From positions 1-6,592 of the forward strand of contig CANRJI010000057.1 in assembly GCA_947630885.1 (NCBI GenBank): a stretch of 6,592 nucleotides of DNA, given 5' to 3'. The DNA comes from an uncultured Bacilli bacterium. GTDB taxonomy: Bacteria > Bacillota_I > Bacilli_A > RF39 > UBA660. Below are positions 1 to 5,742 of this stretch, piece by piece. The notes under the pieces are model-generated. The model was not told the origin of the DNA. It saw only the letters and a list, made by a program, of their open reading frames with translations, and did no database searches. Made by a program: the position numbers and the translations under genes. Each line of letters begins with the position of its first letter. Position 1 is the first letter of the stretch.

Positions 1-27
1 AAATAGAATAAAAATAAAATAGTTAAT

Positions 28-57
28 GTAAGAAAAAATATATAATTTATTTCTTAC
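28..57. repeat. Hairpin-forming inverted repeat upstream of the surface-protein gene
   Basis: GTAAGAAA (28-35) is perfectly repeated in inverse at 50-57 (TTTCTTAC). A further AAAT/ATTT pairing inside (36-39 with 45-48, leaving A49 bulged) gives a 12-bp imperfect stem with a 5-nt loop. On the minus strand the stem is followed by a T-rich tail (ATTAACTATTTTATTTTT), so it could end transcription of a leftward gene beyond the window. On the plus strand it is followed by A-rich sequence and does not look like a terminator. It could also be an operator, since a TATAAT box lies within it. The function cannot be settled because the left neighbour is outside the window. Confidence 0.45.
41..46 (+). 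promoter_or_regulatory. Candidate -10 box for the rightward surface-protein gene
   Basis: A perfect TATAAT lies 40 bp before the ATG at 87. It would place the transcript start near 53, with a leader of about 34 nt containing the GAGGAG ribosome binding site at 72-77. There is no good -35 hexamer at 16-18 bp upstream (the region reads AATAGT/ATAGTT), and the box falls in the loop of the 28-57 inverted repeat. In sequence this AT-rich a chance TATAAT is common, so the call is tentative. Confidence 0.25.
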
Positions 58-86
58 AAAAACTATTATACGAGGAGTTAGATAAA

Positions 87-1457
87 ATGAAAGAAAAAAT
101 AAAAAATTTTTATAAGAAGTATAAGTTATTTATAATAATTGGTATTGTTTTTATCTTATTAATTATTTTAGCACTTATCTTTATTTTTAGTTACCCTAAA
201 AAGGAAACATCTAATAAAGGTAACAAAGTAGAAGAAACTTATACGATGTACGTTAAAATTAATCCTCTCGTAAAATTAACTTTCAAAGAAGAATATAAAA
301 CTTGCGATGACGGACAAGGAAAACAAATTGTATGTAGTGAAATTATTAATGAAGTAACTGATTTTGAATTACTTAATGACGATGCTAAAGAGTTTTATCA
401 CTCGCTTGATTTTAAAGGTAAAACTATTAGTGAAGCACTAGTTAGTCTTTGTGATATTGCTAAAGATAATGATGTTCTCTTTGAAAAGCTTGAAATTACT
501 TCCGATAGTAAACATCTCGATAAAGAAAAATTAATGAATTATCTAAAAGATAATGCAAAATATGATGTTGACTTTACCTTATATATTCATTTTAAAGAGC
601 ATATGAATGATGAAGACTTTAATGAAAATGGCGAAGTAAAATTTTATACAATAACTTTTAATACTGATGGTGGAAGTACAATTGAGCCTCAAAAGATAAA
701 TAAAGGAGAAAAAGCTACCGCGACTACTTCTCCAACTAAAGATGGATATACTTTTAAAGAATGGCAATATAATGGTCAAAAATTTTCTTTTGATGAAGAA
801 ATTACGGAGGATATTGAACTAATAGCCATTTGGGAAAAGATTGAAGATAAAAAAGAAGAAACTAATCCAGAAGAGACTAAACCTGAAGAAAATAATGATC
901 CTAATCCTAAAGAAGAGGAAAAAGAAGAAGAATATCCTTACGACATTAACTTAAATGATAATGTTTTATACACAACAACTGGTACTTCTTCTAAAGACTT
1001 TGTATCTTGGAAATTTAAAGAAGTTTGCTTTAATAAAACGATTGCTGAATTAAAACAGTTTGATCCGAACCATAATCAGAGTTATTTAGAAGATCTTAGT
1101 GATATGTATAACGATGATACCTTAATAACTAAAAAAGATTTTTTAGGTGGAAATGAAACTTATACATTATTACAAATGTTTCCTGGATGCCAAGATGTAA
1201 TACCTGAATCATATCGCAATTTATTTGATAATATTAAAGGCTGGTCATTTCTCTCTATCGAAAATAACGCTCTATATGTCCGCTACATCGAGTTAGATGA
1301 AAGATATAGTTGGTCATCTTATCATCAAGAATTAGATTTAAGTCCTTACAATTTAAGTATACCTAACCCTTATTCTGGTGGTGGAACTCCTCCTACTCCC
1401 GAAATTTTAACCGAAGAAGTTTGTACTGAATATCACTTATCGTGTGGTCGTTGGTAA
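87..1457 (+). CDS. Membrane-anchored surface protein: RsgI-like ectodomain plus InlB/Flg_new repeat
   Basis: This 456-aa protein has a short lysine-rich cytoplasmic start (residues 1-13) and one hydrophobic helix (about 14-35) with no cleavage site or lipobox, so it is probably N-anchored with the rest outside. Residues about 51-170 resemble the extracellular middle domain of RsgI-type anti-sigma factors: the YVKINPLVKLTF segment matches the usual YVSIDINPSIEL-like strand, followed by LNDDAKEF and LDFKGKTISEAL. The cytoplasmic anti-sigma segment of RsgI is absent. Residues 187-249 are one InlB B-repeat/Flg_new (Listeria-Bacteroides repeat) module, from YTITFNTDGGS through DGYTFKEW to IAIWEK. 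A Glu/Lys/Pro linker (252-283) leads to a C-terminal region (about 286-456) I do not recognise, with Cys314, 368, 446 and 453. There is no LPXTG. The start is supported by GAGGAG at 72-77. Role unknown; adhesion or envelope sensing is inference. Confidence 0.85.
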   Translation: MKEKIKNFYKKYKLFIIIGIVFILLIILALIFIFSYPKKETSNKGNKVEETYTMYVKINPLVKLTFKEEYKTCDDGQGKQIVCSEIINEVTDFELLNDDAKEFYHSLDFKGKTISEALVSLCDIAKDNDVLFEKLEITSDSKHLDKEKLMNYLKDNAKYDVDFTLYIHFKEHMNDEDFNENGEVKFYTITFNTDGGSTIEPQKINKGEKATATTSPTKDGYTFKEWQYNGQKFSFDEEITEDIELIAIWEKIEDKKEETNPEETKPEENNDPNPKEEEKEEEYPYDINLNDNVLYTTTGTSSKDFVSWKFKEVCFNKTIAELKQFDPNHNQSYLEDLSDMYNDDTLITKKDFLGGNETYTLLQMFPGCQDVIPESYRNLFDNIKGWSFLSIENNALYVRYIELDERYSWSSYHQELDLSPYNLSIPNPYSGGGTPPTPEILTEEVCTEYHLSCGRW

Positions 1458-1499
1458 AGATATTTAAAAACAAAAATTATTCTAAAATTAATGATAATT

Positions 1500-1534
1500 A
1501 AAAAATGTAGATAAGTAATTTAATCTACATTTTT
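1500..1534. terminator. Bidirectional intrinsic terminator between convergent genes
   Basis: AAAAATGTAGAT (1501-1512) pairs perfectly with ATCTACATTTTT (1523-1534) around a 10-nt loop. A/T runs on both sides mean that either strand gives a hairpin followed by U-rich RNA: TTTTTATTATTTT going right, TTTTTTAATTATC going left. It lies 42 bp after the surface-protein stop and just beyond the stop of the leftward MmcQ-EVE gene, so it can end both transcripts. The stem is AT-rich, with few G-C pairs, so efficiency may be moderate. Confidence 0.8.
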
Positions 1535-1540
1535 ATTATT

Positions 1541-2563
1541 TTATTTATTTAATTCTTTACTTAAACTTTTTGGTACAGTTCGTGGACCACGTACAGTCGT
1601 AATCCCATAATTACGAAGTTTATCTAAAGAATACTCTTTATTATCATACCTTTTTAGTAACTTAATTCTCATTACTTTACTCATATGTAAATTATTATCG
1701 TGATATTCATAAGGTATGTTAATTTTTTCTACTATGCATTTATAACGTATTTCTGAGTAAGGACTACCTACATAAAGATAGACAATATCATGAACTTTAA
1801 TATGGTTAGGTTGTTTCCATGATATTATATTGGTATCATTAAAACAATTAATAACATCATAATATTTAGGATTAGAGGGGATTAGAAACTCGCGTGCTTC
1901 TTCCGTAAAATAATGACTTTCATCGATAAGATTCATAATTACTTCATCATTTACCGCATCATCTAAGATAATAGTAATCCAGTTTTCTTTATTCATGTGA
2001 TAAGCTTTATAAAAGCCTTTTTGTAATAATAATTCTTTAAGATGTTTCGGTTCCAGTTTAATATTTAAGATATCGACTTCCCTATCTTCTCCATCTAATT
2101 TATTCTTGTTAATATTCATAAATAAAGCATACCATTTTTCATTATCCAGATTTCGAAAAATACCCGAATCAGGTGTTTTCTCCCAAGGAAAATCAGGATT
2201 ATCACCATACTTTTCTTTAATTAAATTAGCAAGACGACATGCCTGATTACTAGCAAAATATTTAGCTTCCGTACACTTATGACATATATTTGTTAAAATA
2301 TTAATAAATTCCTTTCGAACCTCACTGACAAAATAACCTTGCTCTCTTTCAATTCGATAATTAGGGTATATTTCACCAAAAGATAAGTCATAAACTTGCC
2401 CTAAAACTTTCCCATCTTCTAATACTTCAACTTGTACTTCCATTGAATTATCTAGAATATTTTCTGTATATACATATTTATTATCTATTTTTTTAAAACC
2501 AAAAGGTTCTAATTTATCAAAGAGGATGACCCTTTTTCGAAAAATATCTTCTTCAAAATTCAT
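1541..2563 (-). CDS. MmcQ/YjbR-family protein with C-terminal EVE-like (PUA-fold) domain
   Basis: This 340-aa protein has three parts. Residues 1 to about 115 are an N-terminal region with Cys94, Cys97 and Cys109 that often precedes this family. Residues about 133-220 fit the MmcQ/YjbR (CyaY-like fold) domain: SGIFRNLDNEKWYALFMNI, then DILNIKLEP, LLLQKGFYKAYHMNKENWITI and LIDESHYFT. Residues about 232-340 look EVE-like, with YYDVINCF, NIISWKQ, IKVHDIVYLYVGSPYSEI and a final YGITTVRGPRTVP. MmcQ/YjbR proteins are annotated as DNA-binding, but their function is poorly known. EVE domains are PUA-like folds proposed to read modified bases or RNA. It is the last gene of the trxB operon, 21 bp after the flavin reductase stop. 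GAGGTGGG (2574-2567) upstream supports the ATG. Exact role unknown. Confidence 0.85.
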   Translation of the reverse strand: MNFEEDIFRKRVILFDKLEPFGFKKIDNKYVYTENILDNSMEVQVEVLEDGKVLGQVYDLSFGEIYPNYRIEREQGYFVSEVRKEFINILTNICHKCTEAKYFASNQACRLANLIKEKYGDNPDFPWEKTPDSGIFRNLDNEKWYALFMNINKNKLDGEDREVDILNIKLEPKHLKELLLQKGFYKAYHMNKENWITIILDDAVNDEVIMNLIDESHYFTEEAREFLIPSNPKYYDVINCFNDTNIISWKQPNHIKVHDIVYLYVGSPYSEIRYKCIVEKINIPYEYHDNNLHMSKVMRIKLLKRYDNKEYSLDKLRNYGITTVRGPRTVPKSLSKELNK

Positions 2564-2584
2564 CTGCCCACCTCATCATAAAAA

Positions 2585-3151
2585 CTATTTCTTTAATTCT
2601 AATCCGTCGTGAAAAGCATTTCCAATTTTTTCCGTAACTTTATAATAGCTATGGGTATATGGATCAAACGAAATGGCTTCAAGTTTAGAAATGTCGACAT
2701 TATCATCAGTCATTACTTTATCTTCTGCGGTTACATTTACTACTTTACCGATGACACCATAGCCATATTCATCATCTTGACATTTTATAAATTCACATTC
2801 CATGCAAACAGGAAACTCATTGATAATAGGAGCATCAACATTTTCTGATTTAACTGCCGTAAGACCACTTATAAGAAACTTATTAGGAGTATTATTTCCC
2901 GAAACCATTCCGAAATAATCAGCTTCTTTTACATGACTAGCGTCCGCTAGACTTACAGTAAAGGCTTTTCTCTCTTTAATATTCTTTACCGTTTTATGCG
3001 AACTAGATAAATTTAATAAAACTTGGTCTCGCTCTAACATCGTTCCCCATGCCGCATTCATAACATCAATACTACCATCTTCATTATATGTTGCAATCAT
3101 TAAAACAGGCATCGGAAAAATAGCTTCCGTAACTTTAATTTTCTTTTTCAT
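2585..3151 (-). CDS. Flavin reductase family protein (flavoredoxin-like, FMN-binding split barrel)
   Basis: This 188-aa cytosolic protein has the full length usual for flavoredoxins. Family features in order are the PMPVLMIATYNEDGSID strand, NAAWG (32-36), the phosphate-contacting SSSHKTVKNI segment (49-58), VSLADASHVKEADYFGMVSG (66-85), and the closing YYKVTEKIGNAFHDGLELK (169-187), typical of the clostridial/archaeal flavoredoxin clade. Members bind FMN and either reduce it with NAD(P)H or shuttle electrons to acceptors; the physiological partner here is unknown. The gene follows trxB by 23 bp and precedes the MmcQ-EVE gene by 21 bp, so co-transcription from the trxB promoter is likely. A good ribosome binding site, AAAGGTG (3165-3159), sits before the ATG. 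Pairing with thioredoxin reductase suggests a redox-maintenance role (inference). Confidence 0.92.
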   Translation of the reverse strand: MKKKIKVTEAIFPMPVLMIATYNEDGSIDVMNAAWGTMLERDQVLLNLSSSHKTVKNIKERKAFTVSLADASHVKEADYFGMVSGNNTPNKFLISGLTAVKSENVDAPIINEFPVCMECEFIKCQDDEYGYGVIGKVVNVTAEDKVMTDDNVDISKLEAISFDPYTHSYYKVTEKIGNAFHDGLELKK

Positions 3152-3174
3152 TATTATTCACCTTTCCTTTTTTA

Positions 3175-4071
3175 CTATATCTTATTTATTTCTTTAAGAG
3201 CCCTAGTCGCAGCAATACTACCATCACTAACTGCCGTCGTAAGTTGTCTTAAATCTTTAACACGAGCGTCCCCAACAGCATAAATACCTTTTGTTTTAGT
3301 CTCGACATCATGTTTAGCCATAATGTACCCTTCTTCATTCAAATTTACAACATTACGAAAAATTTCATTATTGGGTTCTTTACCAATAGCAATAAATAAG
3401 CCACTTACTTTAATATTGTTAGTTTCGCCTAAACTATTCGTAACAGTAATTTCTTCTAATTTATCATTACCATTTATCGAAGTAATCTTAGCATTCAAAA
3501 TAAAATGAACATTATCTTTTTTCTTTAATTCTTCTAAATATTTATTTTCTCCCCGAAATTCTTCTCTTCTATGAATTAAATATACCTTTGAAGCAATATC
3601 AGATAAGTATAAAGCATCTTCTAAAGCAACATTACCCCCACCATTAACTGTAACTACTTTATCTTTATAAAAATTACCATCACAAGTTGCACAGTAAGAG
3701 ATACCTTTACCAATAAATTCTTCTTCCCTAGCAATATTTAATTTTCGATTCGAAGTACCAGTAGCAATTATAATCGTCTTACCCTGATATTTATTTTTAT
3801 CAGTTATAACTTTTTTATTTTTTTCAACTCTAATTACCTTTTCATAAACAAATTCCGCACCTAAATTTTTAACTTGATTATATAAATTAGTAGCGAAATC
3901 AAAACCTGTTATCGAAATAATTCCTGGATAATTTTCAATTTGACTAGCATTAATTATTTGACCACCATAACTTTTAGCTTCTAAAATAAGAACTTTTTTA
4001 TTAGCTCTAAGTAAATAAAGTGCTGCTGTTAAGCCAGCTGGACCTGCACCTATAACAATAGCATCATACAT
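3175..4071 (-). CDS. trxB: Thioredoxin-disulfide reductase (TrxB)
   Basis: This 298-aa flavoprotein would transfer electrons from NADPH via FAD and a redox disulfide to thioredoxin (EC 1.8.1.9). All diagnostic parts are visible: the N-terminal FAD Rossmann motif GAGPAG (8-13), IATGTS (102-107), the active-site CATCD (127-131), the NADPH-site GGGNVALEDA (144-153), HRREEFR (167-173), whose arginines favour NADPH over NADH, and the FAD-binding GIYAVGDAR plus QLTTAVSDGSIAA near the C-terminus. It is slightly shorter than the E. coli enzyme but complete. Ribosome binding site AAAGGAAG (4087-4080) lies 8 nt before the ATG. It is first in the three-gene operon and has a near-consensus promoter overlapped by a palindrome. 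No thioredoxin gene is in the window. Ferredoxin- or glutathione-linked relatives share this fold, but the HRRxxxR motif favours a true NADPH-dependent TrxB. Confidence 0.95.
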   Translation of the reverse strand: MYDAIVIGAGPAGLTAALYLLRANKKVLILEAKSYGGQIINASQIENYPGIISITGFDFATNLYNQVKNLGAEFVYEKVIRVEKNKKVITDKNKYQGKTIIIATGTSNRKLNIAREEEFIGKGISYCATCDGNFYKDKVVTVNGGGNVALEDALYLSDIASKVYLIHRREEFRGENKYLEELKKKDNVHFILNAKITSINGNDKLEEITVTNSLGETNNIKVSGLFIAIGKEPNNEIFRNVVNLNEEGYIMAKHDVETKTKGIYAVGDARVKDLRQLTTAVSDGSIAATRALKEINKI

Positions 4072-4102
4072 GTTTATTTCTTCCTTTCATTTAAAATCAT
4101 CA

Positions 4103-4121
4103 TACAATTAATTAAATTGTA
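4103..4121. promoter_or_regulatory. Candidate operator: 19-bp palindrome over the trxB -10 and start site
   Basis: TACAATT (4103-4109), five bases AATTA, then AATTGTA (4115-4121) form a perfect 7-5-7 inverted repeat. It covers the whole -10 hexamer and the predicted transcription start, the classic place for a repressor to block RNA polymerase. The half-site TACAATT is the same as the one I recall for OhrR (a MarR-family peroxide sensor) at Bacillus subtilis ohrA, but there the halves are about 1 bp apart rather than 5, so identity with OhrR is uncertain. In RNA the repeat would be only partly transcribed, which argues for a DNA-level role. AT-rich palindromes can arise by chance. Confidence 0.5.
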
Positions 4122-4144
4122 CTTAACCTTATGCAAAATGTCAA
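4116..4144 (-). promoter_or_regulatory. Sigma-A-type promoter of the trxB operon
   Basis: Reading the minus strand, TTGACA (4144-4139, a perfect -35) and TACAAT (4121-4116, one mismatch in the -10) are separated by exactly 17 bp. The predicted start is near 4109, giving a leader of about 38 nt that contains the AAAGGAAG ribosome binding site. This is the best promoter in the window. It lies in the 117-bp gap between the TtcA-like gene and trxB, where no clear terminator is seen, so some read-through from upstream is also possible. Confidence 0.85.
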
Positions 4145-4188
4145 CTATTTACACATATATTTTTACCTACTGAATATTAGTCAAGTAT

Positions 4189-5022
4189 TTACTTTTTATC
4201 ATAATCTTCGAGAAAACTTTGATATCGACCATTTCTTTTAGTACCTAAAATGCAGTTTAAATTTACATTATCTAAAGCTTTAAAGATATTATAATCAATA
4301 TCTTTATTTACTTTTCTTAAGTTTTTAATAAGTTCTTTCATTTCTTTCCTTTTACTTTTACCATCATCAGTCAAATAATGCTCCTCTGTAAATTTACAAG
4401 CACAATTAAGAAAAGTTAATTCATTACTATTTCGCCATGCTATTATTGCTTCTTCCTTTACTAAATAAAGTGGTCTTATTAATTCTAATCCTTCAAAATG
4501 ATCACTGTGTAATTTAGGCATCATCGTCTTTACTTCTGATCCATAAAACATTGAAAGAAGCGTTGTTTCAATAACATCGTCAAAATGATGTCCTAGTGCT
4601 ATCTTATTACAACCTAATTCCTTAGCTTTATTATATAGACAACCTCTACGCATTTTAGCACACATATAGCATGGACTTTCAGCATTCATTTTTGTCGCAG
4701 CCTCAAAAATATTACTATCAAACATTTCAATAGGAACATTCATTAATTTGGCATTACTAATAATTAAATTACGGTGATTATCACTATATCCCGGATCCAT
4801 TACAACGTAATGAGCATCAAATTTAAATTTTCCATGCCTTTGCAATTCCTGCATACATTTAGCTAGTAAAAAAGAATCTTTACCACCACTAATGCAAACC
4901 ATAATATTATCGTTTTCTTTAACTAATTCATATTCTTGTACAGCTTTAATAAATTTACTCCAAATTTCTTTCCGATATTTTTTAATAATACTTCTTTCAA
5001 TTTCTTTATCTTTTTCCATCAT
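4189..5022 (-). CDS. TtcA-like tRNA 2-thiolation protein (PP-loop ATPase)
   Basis: This 277-aa protein belongs to the N-type ATP-pyrophosphatase family that activates a tRNA base by adenylation for sulfur insertion; TtcA makes 2-thiocytidine at position 32. Visible features are the PP-loop SGGKDS (45-50), CxxC at Cys118/Cys121 (CYMC), LGHHFDDVIET (143-153), and Cys207/Cys209 (LNCACKF). In E. coli TtcA a CxxC plus one later cysteine bind a [4Fe-4S] cluster, and the cysteines here have comparable spacing. The C-terminal NVNLNCILG...FLEDYD segment resembles the tail seen in clostridial TtcA-like proteins. No zinc-ribbon domains of the TtuA/Ncs6 type are present. ATG at 5022 is chosen because AAGGAG (5035-5030) is 7 nt away; a second ATG follows at once. 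It has its own promoter. The precise substrate base is inference. Confidence 0.87.
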   Translation of the reverse strand: MMEKDKEIERSIIKKYRKEIWSKFIKAVQEYELVKENDNIMVCISGGKDSFLLAKCMQELQRHGKFKFDAHYVVMDPGYSDNHRNLIISNAKLMNVPIEMFDSNIFEAATKMNAESPCYMCAKMRRGCLYNKAKELGCNKIALGHHFDDVIETTLLSMFYGSEVKTMMPKLHSDHFEGLELIRPLYLVKEEAIIAWRNSNELTFLNCACKFTEEHYLTDDGKSKRKEMKELIKNLRKVNKDIDYNIFKALDNVNLNCILGTKRNGRYQSFLEDYDKK

Positions 5023-5078
5023 AGCTTAACTCCTTATTTTTTTATCTTATTATTAAAATAAATAATTCCTCTTGTTTC

Positions 5079-5107
5079 ATTTTAAACTAAAATACTTCCT
5101 ACGTCAA
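5079..5107 (-). promoter_or_regulatory. Sigma-A-type promoter of the TtcA-like gene
   Basis: On the minus strand TTGACG (5107-5102) and TAAAAT (5084-5079) are 17 bp apart, each one mismatch from consensus. The predicted start near 5072 gives a leader of about 50 nt ending in AAGGAG. The promoter sits directly downstream of the lipoprotein gene's terminator, as expected for an independent transcription unit. Confidence 0.75.
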
Positions 5108-5123
5108 ATATATAATTAATTCT

Positions 5124-5160
5124 AAAAAAACTAATCGTTGTTTTCTAGCAACAATTAGTT
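5124..5160 (-). terminator. Intrinsic terminator of the lipoprotein gene
   Basis: On the minus strand AACTAATTGTTG (5160-5149) pairs with CAACGATTAGTT (5140-5129) around an 8-nt loop, CTAGAAAA. It makes a 12-bp stem with a single U-G wobble (5153/5136). Five further T residues (5128-5124) follow, for a run of seven. The plus strand lacks a T run, so it is directional. It lies 22 bp after the lipoprotein stop and upstream of the TtcA-like promoter. Confidence 0.85.
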
Positions 5161-5182
5161 ATACTCAATAAATAATTATTAT

Positions 5183-5662
5183 TTATTTTATTTCTTGTAT
5201 TTCACAAACAGCTCCATCTTTTTCAGCTTCTTTTTTATTATCTTCTAGAGTACCAGTATCATCTTTTAATCCTTCAAAACCTTGTTCTTTTAATATTTCT
5301 TCACTAGCATTTTCGACATCAATATCTAATCTTGTATTATATTCATAAATTTGATCATTTACTGAAACAGTCAAACTTACGCCATCTTTATCAAATTCTT
5401 GATTATCTTTATCCATAGCCTCTTTAAAATCTTCCCAATTATCTAAAATCGTGGGATCGGTAAAACTACTATTTACTTCCATTGTCATGTATTTCAATTT
5501 ATCGTTTTTAAAAGTCATTGAAATCACTTGTTCAATATTCATTCCATCTTCACTATCAACAGTTCTACAAACTAATTTTTGTTCCTTTTCTTCAGTTAAT
5601 CCGCATCCTGTAGCTAATATAATAACTAGCAAACCTAAAAATATCATTCTAAACTTTTTCAT
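5183..5662 (-). CDS. Small secreted lipoprotein of unknown function
   Basis: This 159-aa protein has a clear lipoprotein signal: a basic start (MKKFR), a hydrophobic stretch (7-17) and the lipobox LATGC, with Cys20 as the lipidated residue. The mature part (about 140 aa, strongly acidic) would sit on the outer face of the membrane. Segments such as EQVISMTFKNDKLKYMTMEV suggest paired beta strands like those of small DUF1307/YehR-type lipoproteins, but I cannot assign a family. Two further cysteines, Cys32 and Cys153, stand near the two ends of the mature domain and could form a disulfide. AGGAGTG (5675-5669) lies 8 nt before the ATG. It seems to be transcribed alone, from an extended -10 promoter to the hairpin at 5124-5160, though read-through from the GIY-YIG gene 80 bp upstream is possible. 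Confidence 0.85.
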   Translation of the reverse strand: MKKFRMIFLGLLVIILATGCGLTEEKEQKLVCRTVDSEDGMNIEQVISMTFKNDKLKYMTMEVNSSFTDPTILDNWEDFKEAMDKDNQEFDKDGVSLTVSVNDQIYEYNTRLDIDVENASEEILKEQGFEGLKDDTGTLEDNKKEAEKDGAVCEIQEIK

Positions 5663-5681
5663 TTTTCACACTCCTACTGAT

Positions 5682-5690
5682 ATTATATCA
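5682..5690 (-). promoter_or_regulatory. Extended -10 promoter of the lipoprotein gene
   Basis: The minus strand reads TGATATAAT (5690-5682), a perfect TGn extension plus a perfect TATAAT. At 17-18 bp upstream only TAAAAT/TTAAAA is found, a weak -35, which an extended -10 can tolerate. The start would fall about 5675-5678, giving a very short leader (about 13-16 nt) made of little more than the ribosome binding site. Confidence 0.6.
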
Positions 5691-5742
5691 TACTACTACA
5701 CTAAATTTTAAATAATTTTTTTACCATAACAATTTAAATATC

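Noticed and set aside
579..779. 66-codon minus-strand frame inside the surface-protein gene
   Set aside because: Antisense to a well-supported coding region, no ribosome binding site and no recognisable protein; similar antisense frames at 2609-2848, 3323-3508 and 5451-5711 were dropped for the same reasons.
4154..4184. Second promoter-like pair TTGACT / TATATG upstream of trxB on the minus strand
   Set aside because: Spacing is 19 bp and the -10 is poor; the TTGACA-17-TACAAT pair just downstream is far better.
4145..4188. Terminator after the TtcA-like gene
   Set aside because: The only symmetry (ACTGAATATTAGT region) has no loop and no T run, so no hairpin terminator can be supported.
5107..5123. 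PerR-box-like sequence TTAGAATTAATTATATA upstream of the TtcA-like gene
   Set aside because: The halves do not fit the 7-1-7 PerR pattern and the site lies upstream of the -35; probably just AT-rich sequence.
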